Shown: positions 34,314 through 43,502, counted from the stretch's first letter. The stretch is DNA of 64,000 nt from Dokdonia sp. Dokd-P16 (GCF_003095655.1 NZ_CP029151.1:2479001-2543000), one strand, 5' to 3'. Made by a program: numbers and translations. Notes: generated by a model not told the origin, from the sequence alone.

Positions 34314-35087
34314 ATGACAATCCCATTTTCAAAATATCAAGGTACTGGCAATGATTTTGTAATCATAGATAACCGTACTCAATACTTTCCCAAAGATGAT
34401 ACCAAACTCATCTCAAAGCTCTGTGACAGAAAGTTTGGCATAGGAGCAGACGGTTTGATGCTGTTAGAAAATCACCCTTCGGCAGATTTTAGAATGGTGT
34501 ACTATAATGCAGATGGTAATGAAAGTAGCATGTGCGGTAATGGTGGACGCTGCTTGGTAGCTTTCGCGAAAGCGTTATCTATTATAGAAAATAAGGCAAC
34601 CTTTGAAGCGATAGATGGTTTACACGAGGCAAGCATAGAAGACGATATCGTGCAGCTGAAAATGCAAGATGTATCTGAAATTAAGAAAGAGCCTAAATAT
34701 ACTTTTCTAGATACAGGGTCACCACATCACATTGCAATGGTAGACGATGTAGAAAAAGTAAACGTAAAAGCCGAAGGTGCAGCATTGCGTTACGGTAGTT
34801 TATATGGTGAAGCGGGTAGTAACATCAATTTTGTACAGCAATTAGATAATGCTCATTTTGCAGTGCGCACCTACGAGCGTGGAGTAGAGGATGAGACGTT
34901 GAGTTGTGGTACCGGAGTTACAGCTGTTGCTCTCGCAGCACACACAAATGGGTTAACAACTAGCAATAAAGTAGCGCTAGATGTACAAGGTGGGAAACTG
35001 TCTGTACAGTTTGATAAAACGAATGATGGATATTCAAATATCTATTTAATAGGTCCTGCAACATTTGTTTTTAAAGGAGAATGGTAA
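34314..35087 (+). CDS. dapF: Diaminopimelate epimerase
   Basis: 257 residues. The two catalytic cysteines are in MCGNGGRC (Cys 74) and ETLSCGTGVTAVAL (Cys 198), with the substrate motifs GTGNDFVIIDN and GSPHHI. It converts L,L- to meso-diaminopimelate for lysine and peptidoglycan. AFAKA at residues 83-87, next to the first active-site loop, comes from a palindrome copy. It heads an operon with a GNAT and mltG; its stop overlaps the next ATG (TAATG). Confidence 0.95.
   Translation: MTIPFSKYQGTGNDFVIIDNRTQYFPKDDTKLISKLCDRKFGIGADGLMLLENHPSADFRMVYYNADGNESSMCGNGGRCLVAFAKALSIIENKATFEAIDGLHEASIEDDIVQLKMQDVSEIKKEPKYTFLDTGSPHHIAMVDDVEKVNVKAEGAALRYGSLYGEAGSNINFVQQLDNAHFAVRTYERGVEDETLSCGTGVTAVALAAHTNGLTTSNKVALDVQGGKLSVQFDKTNDGYSNIYLIGPATFVFKGEW
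34560..34573. repeat. Dispersed palindrome, copy 9 (inside dapF)
   Basis: GCTTTCGCGAAAGC, read as A-F-A-K-A at residues 83-87 of DapF, nine residues past the catalytic Cys 74. Confidence 0.9.
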
Positions 35088-35629
35088 TGAAGACATTGCA
35101 AGGCACCCATTGCTATTTAAGAGCACTTGAACCAGAAGATATTGATCACGTGTATCGTGTAGAAAATGATGAAGGTTTATGGAGTGTGGGAGAGACGCTG
35201 GTTCCGTTTTCTAAATATGTGCTCAAAGAATACTTAGCAAACAGCCACCGTGATATCTTTGACGTACGTCAGCTACGTTTAGTCATATGTGATAGTACTT
35301 CACATAGTTCTGTAGGTCTTATTGATGTATTTGACTTTGATCCTCATAATTTGCGAGCAGGTATAGGTATTGTGATTGCAGGAGAAGAACACAAAAGAAA
35401 AGGCTATGCCACAGAGAGTATTAACCTTCTCAAAAATTACTGCAATACACATCTGAATTTACACCAACTATATGCTAATATAGAAGAGGATAATAAGGCG
35501 AGTATTGCACTTTTTGAAAAAGCAGGTTTTGAGTTAATAGGTATTAAAAAACAGTGGAGACGTAAACGTAGTCTCACTACAGGAAAAGAATCATATATAA
35601 ACGAATTACTATACCAACACATATTCTAG
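35087..35629 (+). CDS. GNAT acetyltransferase, RimJ/RimL type
   Basis: 180 residues from the ATG at 35087, which gives the TAATG overlap with dapF; an ATG two codons earlier is also possible. Features: LQGTHCYLRALEPEDIDHVY at the start and the acetyl-CoA motif IVIAGEEHKRKGYATESINL followed by NCYxNxxN-like LYANIEEDNKASIALFEKAGF. Acetylates an unknown amine, possibly a protein N-terminus. Middle gene of the dapF-mltG operon, ending directly at the mltG start. Confidence 0.85.
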   Translation: MKTLQGTHCYLRALEPEDIDHVYRVENDEGLWSVGETLVPFSKYVLKEYLANSHRDIFDVRQLRLVICDSTSHSSVGLIDVFDFDPHNLRAGIGIVIAGEEHKRKGYATESINLLKNYCNTHLNLHQLYANIEEDNKASIALFEKAGFELIGIKKQWRRKRSLTTGKESYINELLYQHIF

Positions 35630-36673
35630 ATGTACATTAAAAAGATTTTACTACTTATAGTTGCCATAGGCATTGTTATAGGAGGCGTATTTGCTTACAC
35701 AGTATACACTTCTATTTTTTCTGACAACACTGCCTTTAACAATGATCGCGCGCACTTATACATCGCAACAGGATCTGCTTTTAATGATGTGGTTGCAGAT
35801 CTCTCACCACTCTTAAAAGACGAAGATTCTTTTATTACTGTAGCCGAAAAGAAAGGATATAATGATAATGTAAGACCTGGTCATTACATTATAAAAAAGG
35901 GGATGAGTAATAATGAGATTATCAATACCATCCGTATTAAAAATACACCTGTAAAAGTGGCTTTTAATAACCAAGAGCGTTTACAAGATATGGCGGGTAG
36001 AGTAGCAACCCAAATAGAAGCAGACAGTACATCGCTTATAACAGCGATGCTAGATACAAACTTCTTGAGAGAGCATGACTTTAATAATGATACTGCACTT
36101 ACCATGTATATCCCTAATAGCTACGAGTTTTTCTGGAACACGAGTGCAGAAGATTTTAGAGCAAGAATGCTAAGTGAGTATAAAAAATTCTGGAATGCCA
36201 CGAGATTAGCCAAAGCAGCAGCGCTTAATCTAACTCCGCAAGAAGTATACTCAATAGCAGCCATTGTGCAAAAGGAAACTGCCAAAACTGACGAAAGACC
36301 TAGAGTAGCTGGTGTGTATTTAAACAGACTTAGAGATGGCATAAAACTAGATGCAGATCCTACTGTTATTTATGCCGTAAAGAGAGAAAAGAATGACTGG
36401 GACATGGTAATAAAACGTGTGCTGTATAAAGATCTAGAAGTAGACTCTCCGTATAATACTTATAGAAATAGAGGTATTCCTCCAGGACCTATATTCATGC
36501 CAGATGTAACGGCTATCCAGGCCGTGCTCAATCCAGAAAAGCATAACTACTACTACTTTGTAGCAGATGTAGAAAACTTTGGATATCACAAGTTTGCTAA
36601 GACATTGTCACAACACAACGCAAATAGCGCGGCATACAGACGCTGGATTAATAATAAGGGCATCAATCGTTAA
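35630..36673 (+). CDS. mltG: Endolytic murein transglycosylase
   Basis: 347 residues. One N-terminal membrane helix (ILLLIVAIGIVIGGVFAYTVY), a LysM-like region around residues 45-110 (RPGHYIIKKGMSNNEIINTI), and the YceG catalytic domain with IAAIVQKETAKTDERPRVAG (catalytic Glu near residue 214), VYLNRLRDGIKLDADPTVIY and YNTYRNRGIPPGPI. MltG cuts new glycan strands inside the chain to end their synthesis. It follows the GNAT gene with no gap between stop and start. Confidence 0.94.
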   Translation: MYIKKILLLIVAIGIVIGGVFAYTVYTSIFSDNTAFNNDRAHLYIATGSAFNDVVADLSPLLKDEDSFITVAEKKGYNDNVRPGHYIIKKGMSNNEIINTIRIKNTPVKVAFNNQERLQDMAGRVATQIEADSTSLITAMLDTNFLREHDFNNDTALTMYIPNSYEFFWNTSAEDFRARMLSEYKKFWNATRLAKAAALNLTPQEVYSIAAIVQKETAKTDERPRVAGVYLNRLRDGIKLDADPTVIYAVKREKNDWDMVIKRVLYKDLEVDSPYNTYRNRGIPPGPIFMPDVTAIQAVLNPEKHNYYYFVADVENFGYHKFAKTLSQHNANSAAYRRWINNKGINR

Positions 36674-36920
36674 GTCCTTGTTAACTTTCATGTTAAGAGG
36701 TATTAAATGATGCTCTTAACACACTAAACCTCCTTACATTGAAGTTGTTACCGTGATTCTCATAGAGACGCGGTTAACAGAAAATTCCTATTATTAGGAA
36801 TATGTTCTTTTAATTACAATAGAATAATGGCAAGCCGCGCTTGCAAGCTCTTATGAGAATTACTAAAGATTAGATCACACTAAGTGGTCGGTAATTGTAA
36901 ACTTTAATTCGATTCATTAT
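36674..36920. other. Intergenic stretch before the first lysozyme-like gene
   Basis: 247 bases. No gene, clear terminator or full promoter consensus seen. CTTATGAGAATTAC and GATTCTCATAGAG are partly complementary, but no stable structure is obvious. Confidence 0.4.
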
Positions 36921-37571
36921 ATGAAGAGACGTTATTTACTATTAGTAGTATTGCTACCTGTGTTATTTATAATATCTACAGGTTTCATTGTAAAAGATGA
37001 TAAGGGCAATGCGATAGCCGCAATGTGGTTCAAAAACCAGGCAGATACTTTTGTAACTCCTACGCTTGAATCATTTGTACCCGATTTTCCAGGAGGATTT
37101 AATAGTCCTGTTCTAGGAACATCGTATATAGGCTTTAAAGAAGCTTTAGCTTTTAGTGAGTCCAGTGGTAATTATTTTGCAGTAAACAGACTTGGTTATA
37201 AAGGCAGATACCAGTTTGGTCAATCTACTCTTAAGTGGGTAGGTGTAGACAGTGCAAGAGATTTTATGAGCTCTCCAGCCATGCAAGAAAGTGCCTTTGA
37301 TGCGCTTGTTGCAAGGAATAAATATGTTTTACGTGAGTATATCAACGCCTTTGATGGTAAAACAATAGGAGGTCATAAAGTTACCGAAAGTGGTCTCATA
37401 GCTGCGGCACATTTATGCGGAGCTGGAAACGTTAAGAAATTTCTTGACTCTGGTGGTGAAGATGTATTTGCAGATGCAAATAATGTACCTCTCACATCTT
37501 ATCTAAGTCGCTTTGGCAACTTTGATACATCAATTATCCCCGCAAATGCGTCGGCAAAAGCTACTTTATAA
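36921..37571 (+). CDS. Lysozyme-like / transglycosylase-fold protein, paralog 1
   Basis: 216 residues. An N-terminal signal or anchor helix (LLLVVLLPVLFIISTGFIV). The conserved block begins GFKEALAFSESSGNYFAVN, RLGYKGRYQFGQSTL and ends TESGLIAAAHLCGAGNVKKF and LDSGGEDVFADANN. Glu in the S-E-S-S-G motif is placed like the catalytic Glu of lysozyme-like transglycosylases (LAFxESxGNY and G-xYQFG). It is likely to act on the cell wall. A paralog follows 369 bases downstream, and mltG lies upstream, so a cell-wall group is plausible. Confidence 0.7.
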   Translation: MKRRYLLLVVLLPVLFIISTGFIVKDDKGNAIAAMWFKNQADTFVTPTLESFVPDFPGGFNSPVLGTSYIGFKEALAFSESSGNYFAVNRLGYKGRYQFGQSTLKWVGVDSARDFMSSPAMQESAFDALVARNKYVLREYINAFDGKTIGGHKVTESGLIAAAHLCGAGNVKKFLDSGGEDVFADANNVPLTSYLSRFGNFDTSIIPANASAKATL

Positions 37572-37576
37572 TTACT

Positions 37577-37610
37577 AAAAACCCAGACACTAATAGGTCT
37601 GGGTTTTTTA
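37577..37610 (+). terminator. Terminator of lysozyme-like paralog 1
   Basis: AAAACCCAGAC and GTCTGGGTTTT pair around ACTAATAG and end in TTTTTT. Confidence 0.9.
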
Positions 37611-37870
37611 TTGCGCATTATTTAAGGGTCTATATAGTTGAATGCCTTATGTTAAAGTAGTGTTATGTCTTGCTATTGAGGGAGTTTTCTGGTCTACTTT
37701 TGCACTGTTATTGTATCGTCTAGTAGTGTAAATTGACGTTTTGGAGTGAGATTGATTGTAGAAAAGAGAGCGTTTTTAAGTCTGTTAGGTGTTGTAAGAG
37801 GTGTAAATAGCCTCGTAAATACAAGTAAATGAGCACGGAACAGTGCTTTTGAGTGATTTGCCGATGAGGC

Positions 37871-37901
37871 TTGCTGGTTACTCAAGATAGTTGTATTTTT
37901 G
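37871..37901 (+). promoter_or_regulatory. Promoter of lysozyme-like paralog 2
   Basis: TTG at 37871-37873, 20-base spacer, TATTTTTG at 37894-37901. It excludes the ATG at 37899 as a start and supports the one at 37941. The 260 bases before it hold no recognisable gene. Confidence 0.7.
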
Positions 37902-37940
37902 CGCGCCGAAATAGAGAGCACTTTAAGAAAGGTTTTAATT

Positions 37941-38630
37941 ATGACCTTTTGGCGATCGAAAAGCAACCCTATGCTAAGAAACTTGACTAAAGTTACTGTA
38001 TTACCTTTTATGTTAGGTATTCTGATGATTTCCCCAACATCTGACGAAACATATGATTTTACTCACTATACTACAGATGGAACATCTCTAGATTACAGTG
38101 TTGCCCTTCCTAATGAAACTGAAGAAGTTCCATTTGTTTTTAACCCCACCCCACTTACCGGAAAAAATTATACAGGTTTTAAAGAAGCACTCGCTTTTAA
38201 AGAATCGAGAGGTGATTACTTAACGATAAACAGTTTTGGTTACCTTGGGAAATACCAGTTTGGAGCATCCACGCTTGACCTTTTAGGTATTACAGATGGA
38301 TCTGAGTTTTTAGAAGATCCACTACTTCAAGAACAGGCTTTTTTATTAAATGCTTCCCGTAATAAATGGGTTCTAAGACGTGATATTAAGCGTTTTGAAG
38401 GACGATGGATTGCAGGAGTACGAGTGACGGAGTCCGGTATACTTGCCGCAGCTCACCTTGCTGGACCTGGCAGTGTGAAGAAATTTTTAAGATCTGGTGG
38501 AGAAACAGGTTTTGCAGATGCCTTTGGTACCAACATACGTAGCTATATGAAGCGATTTTCTGGTTATGATGTATCTAATGTGAAAGCAGTAAAATACCCT
38601 TCTATTGACAAATTAACGGCTAATCTATAA
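37941..38630 (+). CDS. Lysozyme-like / transglycosylase-fold protein, paralog 2
   Basis: 229 residues from the ATG at 37941 (an ATG at 37971 is also possible). Its core repeats paralog 1: GFKEALAFKESRGDYLTINS, GYLGKYQFGASTLDLLGI, RVTESGILAAAHLAGPGSVK and KFLRSGGETGFADAFG. The candidate catalytic Glu is kept (K-E-S-R-G). The N-terminus has a hydrophobic stretch (VTVLPFMLGILMIS), probably a signal or anchor. It has its own promoter and terminator, so it can be expressed separately from paralog 1. Confidence 0.7.
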   Translation: MTFWRSKSNPMLRNLTKVTVLPFMLGILMISPTSDETYDFTHYTTDGTSLDYSVALPNETEEVPFVFNPTPLTGKNYTGFKEALAFKESRGDYLTINSFGYLGKYQFGASTLDLLGITDGSEFLEDPLLQEQAFLLNASRNKWVLRRDIKRFEGRWIAGVRVTESGILAAAHLAGPGSVKKFLRSGGETGFADAFGTNIRSYMKRFSGYDVSNVKAVKYPSIDKLTANL

Positions 38631-38660
38631 AGGATATAGCTTAGCTTAAGAATATATAAG

Positions 38661-38697
38661 ACATCCAGTATCGTATAGATGCTGGATGTTTTTTTAT
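38661..38697 (+). terminator. Terminator of lysozyme-like paralog 2
   Basis: ACATCCAG and CTGGATGT arms followed by seven T. A palindrome copy starts within two bases of its end. Confidence 0.8.
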
Positions 38698-38715
38698 ACG
38701 CTTTCGCGAAAGCGT
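38698..38715. repeat. Dispersed palindrome, copy 10
   Basis: Full 18-mer directly after a terminator T-run, 165 bases upstream of htpG. Being past the terminator, it is probably not in that transcript. Confidence 0.9.
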
Positions 38716-38805
38716 TATTACTCACACTTAAAACTCTGTCATTGTAGGTGTATAACGAGATAGATACAAGAAGGGACTATCTTTAAAAGGTTGTAAAATG
38801 TCAGT

Positions 38806-38834
38806 TTGTCACTTATGTCGTTGTGGTACTTTTT
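38806..38834 (+). promoter_or_regulatory. Probable promoter of htpG
   Basis: TTG at 38806-38808, 18-base spacer, TACTTTTT at 38827-38834. Spacing is one short and the last base of the -7 differs from the consensus. No other heat-shock element is recognised. Confidence 0.5.
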
Positions 38835-38880
38835 TCGCTTTAAGCGAGAAAGAATTATTACAAATTAAAACACATATAAC

Positions 38881-40767
38881 ATGTCAACAGGAAAAATTAA
38901 TGTATCGGTAGAGAATATCTTTCCGCTTATTAAAAAGTTCTTATATAGTGATCACGAGATCTTTCTTCGTGAGCTCGTTTCAAATGCAACAGATGCAACA
39001 CTTAAACTAAAGCACTTAACTTCAATAGGAGAGGCTAGTGTAGATTATGGAAATCCTAAAATTGAGATTAAGATTGATAAAGAAGGAAAGAAACTTCACA
39101 TTATCGATCAAGGTCTTGGTATGACACAAGATGAGGTTGAAAAGTACATCAACCAACTTGCATTTTCTGGAGCAGAGGAGTTTTTAAATAAGTATGAAGA
39201 AGGTGCAAAGGATACTGGAATTATAGGTCACTTTGGTCTAGGTTTCTACTCTGCTTTTATGGTAGCATCTACCGTAGAGATTATCACAAAGTCTTATAAA
39301 GATGAGCCAGCAGCGCACTGGACGTGTGACGGTAGTCCTAACTTCACACTTGAAGCGGCAGATAAAACAGACAGAGGAACAGAAATCATACTGCACATTG
39401 CAGATGATAGCTTAGAGTTTCTTGAAGAAAATCGTATCTCTGGATTACTAGCTAAGTATAACAAGTTTATGCCAGTGCCAATTAAGTTTGGTATGAAAAC
39501 AGAAACACTTCCTAAGCCAGAAGATGCAAAAGAAGAAGATCCAGCACCTACACAAGAGGTAGATAATATCATCAACAACCCAGAACCAGCATGGACTAAG
39601 CAACCTGCAGATCTAAAGGATGAAGATTATAAGAACTTCTATCAAGAATTATATCCATCACAATTTGATGAGCCATTATTCAACATTCATTTAAATGTAG
39701 ATTATCCTTTTAACCTAACAGGTATTTTATACTTCCCTAAGTTAGGACAGGATATGAACATGCAGAAGGATCGCATACAGTTATATCAAAACCAAGTTTT
39801 TGTAACAGATAATGTAGAAGGTATTGTTCCAGATTTCTTAACAATGTTGCGCGGAGTAATAGACTCTCCAGATATTCCACTTAACGTATCACGTAGCTAT
39901 TTACAAGCAGATGGTGCCGTAAAGAAAATCTCTGGTTATATCTCACGTAAAGTAGCAGATAAGCTTAAGTCATTATTTAATAGCGATAGAGCAGATTTTG
40001 AGAAGAAATGGAATGACATTAAACTCGTAATCGAGTACGGAATGTTATCTGAAGATAAATTCTTTGAAAAAGCAGATAAGTTTGCTTTATACCCTACAGT
40101 AGATGATTCTTACTTTACATGGGAAGAGCTTGAAGCAAAAATAAAAGACAACCAGACCGATAAGGATGGTAAAATGGTGGTGCTTTATGCAAGTGATAAA
40201 GATGCACAACACTCATACATAGAAAGTGCAAAAGCAAAAGGATATGAAGTACTATTACTGGATACTCCTATTGTACCGCACTTAATCCAAAAACTGGAGA
40301 CAAGTAAAGAGAATGTGAGCTTCGTACGTGTAGATGGAGATCATATCAATAACCTAATCAAGAAAGAAGAAGAAGAGATTTCTAAACTTTCTGATGAGGA
40401 GATGGAAACTGTAAAAACTACCATTACTGAGGCGATAGGAACTACTTCTTATACGGTTCAAGTAGAAGCAATGGATAGTAATGATGCGCCATTTATCATT
40501 ACACAACCTGAGTTTATGCGTCGTATGAAAGAGATGCAGCAAACTGGCGGTGGCGGTATGAACATGTTTGGTAATATGCCAGAGATGTACAACCTCGTAG
40601 TAAATGGTAATCATGCACTTGTGTCAGAAATTCTTAATGCAGACTCAGAAGACACTAAGAAGCGTTTAATCACGCAATCATTTGATCTAGCAAAGCTTTC
40701 TCAAAACCTACTTAAAGGTGAGGAGCTTACTAGCTTTATCAAACGTTCTTACGAGATGATTAAATAA
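38881..40767 (+). CDS. htpG: Chaperone protein HtpG (Hsp90)
   Basis: 628 residues. The ATPase domain has FLRELVSNATDATLKL, IDQGLGMTQDEVEKYINQLA, GHFGLGFYSAFMVA and GTEIILHI. The middle domain has PLFNIHLNVDYPFNLTGILYFP and DSPDIPLNVSRSYLQ. The C-terminal domain contains a flexible acidic stretch (EDPAPTQEVDNI lies in the N-M linker, about 215-235). Full-length. It refolds proteins under stress, acting as a dimer with DnaK. Own promoter and terminator. Confidence 0.97.
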   Translation: MSTGKINVSVENIFPLIKKFLYSDHEIFLRELVSNATDATLKLKHLTSIGEASVDYGNPKIEIKIDKEGKKLHIIDQGLGMTQDEVEKYINQLAFSGAEEFLNKYEEGAKDTGIIGHFGLGFYSAFMVASTVEIITKSYKDEPAAHWTCDGSPNFTLEAADKTDRGTEIILHIADDSLEFLEENRISGLLAKYNKFMPVPIKFGMKTETLPKPEDAKEEDPAPTQEVDNIINNPEPAWTKQPADLKDEDYKNFYQELYPSQFDEPLFNIHLNVDYPFNLTGILYFPKLGQDMNMQKDRIQLYQNQVFVTDNVEGIVPDFLTMLRGVIDSPDIPLNVSRSYLQADGAVKKISGYISRKVADKLKSLFNSDRADFEKKWNDIKLVIEYGMLSEDKFFEKADKFALYPTVDDSYFTWEELEAKIKDNQTDKDGKMVVLYASDKDAQHSYIESAKAKGYEVLLLDTPIVPHLIQKLETSKENVSFVRVDGDHINNLIKKEEEEISKLSDEEMETVKTTITEAIGTTSYTVQVEAMDSNDAPFIITQPEFMRRMKEMQQTGGGGMNMFGNMPEMYNLVVNGNHALVSEILNADSEDTKKRLITQSFDLAKLSQNLLKGEELTSFIKRSYEMIK

Positions 40768-40810
40768 TTTTACTCGATATTATTTATATCTAGTAAGAAG
40801 TAAATTATAT

Positions 40811-40846
40811 AAAAGCCACTTTTCATTTATGGAAAGTGGCTTTTTG
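40811..40846 (+). terminator. Terminator of htpG
   Basis: AAAAGCCACTTT and AAAGTGGCTTTTT pair, with a T-run; 43 bases past the htpG stop. Confidence 0.9.
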
Positions 40847-40955
40847 ATTTTATAAAAACGTAACTTTTTAAGTAGCTTACCGTCTTATGAGATAGTAGGG
40901 TAATAACTTCGCTCGCTACTGTGCAAGAAACTACATTTAATAAACAATAAAGATT

Positions 40956-41513
40956 ATGTCACTCACTCCATCTAATATGCTCGAGCTGGGCACAAAAGCC
41001 CCAGAATTTCAACTTATAGATACCGTTACTAACCAGCTGTGTAGTTATCATGATATTAAAGGAGAACGCGGTACTGTGGTGATGTTTATATGTAATCACT
41101 GTCCTTTTGTTATTCATGTGATAGATGAGATTGTGCGTATCGCAAATGATTATCGCGTGCTTGGTTTTGGATTTGTTGCCATAAGCAGTAATGATATCGT
41201 TAAGTATCCTCAAGATGGGCCAGAGATGATGTGGCAGAATGCTCGTAAAAACAGCTTCACATTTCCTTATCTACTTGATGAAACGCAAGAGGTAGCAAAA
41301 AACTATAAGGCGGCATGTACTCCAGATCTCTATGTTTTTGGACCTAATGACAAGCTCGTGTATCGTGGTCAGCTTGATAATAGTCGTCCGGGTAATGGAA
41401 TTCCTGTAAATGGACGTGACCTTAGAGAGGCGCTAGATAACATTTTCAATAGTAAGCCACAATCTACCCTCCAAAAGCCAAGTATGGGTTGTAATATCAA
41501 GTGGAAATCATAA
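40956..41513 (+). CDS. Thioredoxin-fold redoxin (AhpC/TSA type)
   Basis: 185 residues without signal peptide. Starts LELGTKAPEFQLIDTVTNQL; active-site region VVMFICNHCPFVIHVIDEIV, with Cys-Asn-His-Cys in place of the typical CxxC. Then CTPDLYVFGPNDKLVYRGQLD, typical of this flavobacterial thioredoxin-family subgroup. It is likely to be a cytoplasmic disulfide reductase or peroxidase. It stands alone between htpG and cdaA. Confidence 0.8.
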   Translation: MSLTPSNMLELGTKAPEFQLIDTVTNQLCSYHDIKGERGTVVMFICNHCPFVIHVIDEIVRIANDYRVLGFGFVAISSNDIVKYPQDGPEMMWQNARKNSFTFPYLLDETQEVAKNYKAACTPDLYVFGPNDKLVYRGQLDNSRPGNGIPVNGRDLREALDNIFNSKPQSTLQKPSMGCNIKWKS

Positions 41514-41532
41514 ATAGTGTAGTAGGATTAGT

Positions 41533-41550
41533 ACGCTTTCGCGAAAGCGT
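41533..41550. repeat. Dispersed palindrome, copy 11
   Basis: Full 18-mer 19 bases past the stop of the redoxin gene. No other terminator is seen there. Confidence 0.9.
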
Positions 41551-41728
41551 GACTCAATAAATTTATCTTTTAAAATTCTTAAATATCAGTAAGCGTTAGG
41601 ATCACAGTATACAGGTAAGCCGAAAGTAAAGACCGCAGAATCAAAGTAGTGCCACTTAAAATTAAGTTTTTAGGTGCTAGATTTTTTGCTCTCCCTTTTT
41701 CTGCTATTTTTACGTAAATCCTAGACTA

Positions 41729-42502
41729 TTGGAAATTTTAGAAAATCTGCGCATCTTAGACGGTATCGATATCTTTCTCGTTGCTACCTTGATGTTTTAC
41801 TTATACAGGCTCGTTAAGGGTACAGTAGCTATAAATATATTTATAGGTATTGTGGTAATTTACCTTATCTGGCAACTCACAGTACTTCTCAAAATGGAAA
41901 TGCTTAGTACTATACTAGGGCAGTTTATAGGCGTAGGTATGTTTGCGCTCATTGTAGTGTTCCAGCAAGAGATTAGAAAGTTTTTATTACTCATAGGAAG
42001 CACAAACCTCACGAAGGGCGGACTATTTAAGAATTTTAATTTTTCAAAAAAAGAAGGTGTTCTCAATCTAGATATTCATGCAATTCTAGGAGCTTGTGAG
42101 AATATGAGTAATACAAAGACAGGTGCACTTATCATTATAAGGAGAGCAACAAGTCTTGAGTTTGTAAAAGATACGGGAGACCGTATGGAGATTGAGGTAA
42201 ACAGACCTATTATAGAAAGTGTTTTCTATAAGAACTCTACGTTACACGATGGTGCAATGATTATTGAGGATAATAAAATAACAGCAACTCGTGTAATTTT
42301 ACCTGTAACTCAAGAACGCAATATTCCTTTACGCTTTGGACTTAGACACCGAGCAGCTGTAGGTATTACAGAAAAAACAGATGCACTTGCACTAGTGGTA
42401 AGTGAAGAAAGTGGTGCTATAAATTATATAAAGGATGGTGAGTTTGTACTCTTTGATACTATAGATGAGCTGCGTGTTTTATTAGAAGAAGAATTGATGT
42501 AA
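41729..42502 (+). CDS. cdaA: Diadenylate cyclase CdaA-type
   Basis: 257 residues from a TTG start at 41729 (LEILENLRILDGIDIFLVAT); no ATG fits the conserved N-terminus. Three membrane helices lie in residues 10-85. The DAC domain (about 100-250) has the catalytic motifs STLHDGAMIIEDN (DGA near 173) and FGLRHRAAVGITEKTDALAL (RHR near 206). It joins two ATP to c-di-AMP, which controls osmolyte uptake and wall stress. In Firmicutes, cdaA is next to cdaR and glmM; here two DUF3667 genes follow instead, 4 bases away. Confidence 0.92.
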   Translation: MEILENLRILDGIDIFLVATLMFYLYRLVKGTVAINIFIGIVVIYLIWQLTVLLKMEMLSTILGQFIGVGMFALIVVFQQEIRKFLLLIGSTNLTKGGLFKNFNFSKKEGVLNLDIHAILGACENMSNTKTGALIIIRRATSLEFVKDTGDRMEIEVNRPIIESVFYKNSTLHDGAMIIEDNKITATRVILPVTQERNIPLRFGLRHRAAVGITEKTDALALVVSEESGAINYIKDGEFVLFDTIDELRVLLEEELM

Positions 42503-42506
42503 CGCT

Positions 42507-43502
42507 ATGTCTAAAAAACCATCAGATAATAGTAAAATAGATAAAAAGAGTAGTACGCCTGCTAAAAAAAGGAAAGATGCTCTCATAGTTTCTGATCACT
42601 GTAAAAACTGCGGAACCCCATTACAACTAGACCAGCGATTCTGTTCTCATTGTGGAGCAAAGCGTATGTATAACAGACTCAATACACGTAATCTTCTAGA
42701 GGACTTCACAGAGCGTTTTCTCAATATTGAGAATGTATTTTTAAAAACCTTTATCGTATTATTTACTGCACCAGAAGATGTAATTCATGGCTATGTAGAA
42801 GGTCTTAGAAAAAGGTACATGTCTGCTTTTGGGTATTTTGCTGTAGCACTTACCATCACGAGTATTTATACCTTTTTCTTTAGAAATTGGTTTATTGATT
42901 CTGAGAGTTTCTCTGAGTTTTCAAATGGATTTGCTAGCGGATTCAAATCCCCTGATACTACAATATTGAGTGATTACATGGACTTTGTGTTTGATTATCA
43001 AAGTCTCTTCAGTTTTCTGTGCATTCCGCTGTATGCTGTAATCTCAAAACTGGTTTTTTGGAACTATAAGCAATACAACTTTATAGAACATATAGTCATC
43101 TATTTATACACCTATTCTCAGGTTCAGATTTTGATGTCTGTACTTGGTATGCTCTTCATCTGGTCAAATATGGCGCAAATAATTTTAGGAGTGGTGACTA
43201 GTGTGTTTCCTATAATTTATACGATTTATGTACTCTATAGGATATTTGACTTAACAATAGAAAAGGCTATACTTAAAACTATACTATTTCTAGCTATACT
43301 ATTACCGTTATCATGCCTTTTTATGAGTGCCGTGGGCGGGATTATGTATGCCACTGGTATGCTTGATGAGTTTGTAGCAGATGTAAAACAGCAATCTGAA
43401 ATAGCCAGAGCAGCTAGAGAAGCCGCTGCAAAAGCAAAGGACTCCATACGTGCAGATAGTATCAAAGCAGCTGTGCAAATCGTAAAAGATACTCTTAACT
43501 AA
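42507..43502 (+). CDS. DUF3667 zinc-ribbon membrane protein, copy 1
   Basis: 331 residues. Zinc ribbon near residues 31-52 (CKNCGTPLQLDQRFCSHCG), an amphipathic region (LLEDFTERFLNIENVFLKTF), then several membrane helices around residues 105-290. This is the DUF3667 layout. A charged tail rich in Ala and Lys follows (ARAAREAAAKAKDSIRADS). Function unknown. Starts 4 bases after cdaA, so it is probably co-transcribed, which suggests a link to c-di-AMP signalling or to the envelope. Confidence 0.75.
   Translation: MSKKPSDNSKIDKKSSTPAKKRKDALIVSDHCKNCGTPLQLDQRFCSHCGAKRMYNRLNTRNLLEDFTERFLNIENVFLKTFIVLFTAPEDVIHGYVEGLRKRYMSAFGYFAVALTITSIYTFFFRNWFIDSESFSEFSNGFASGFKSPDTTILSDYMDFVFDYQSLFSFLCIPLYAVISKLVFWNYKQYNFIEHIVIYLYTYSQVQILMSVLGMLFIWSNMAQIILGVVTSVFPIIYTIYVLYRIFDLTIEKAILKTILFLAILLPLSCLFMSAVGGIMYATGMLDEFVADVKQQSEIARAAREAAAKAKDSIRADSIKAAVQIVKDTLN

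Noticed and set aside
38829-38846. TTCGCTTTAAGCGAGAA near htpG as another palindrome copy
   Set aside because: The centre TTTAA differs from TTTCGCGAAA and the arms are short. A similar string occurs in ribB (8050) by coding chance.
42940-42960. GATTCAAATCCCC, resembling a tRNA T-arm
   Set aside because: It lies inside the DUF3667 gene and no acceptor or anticodon arm can be formed around it. No tRNA was found anywhere.
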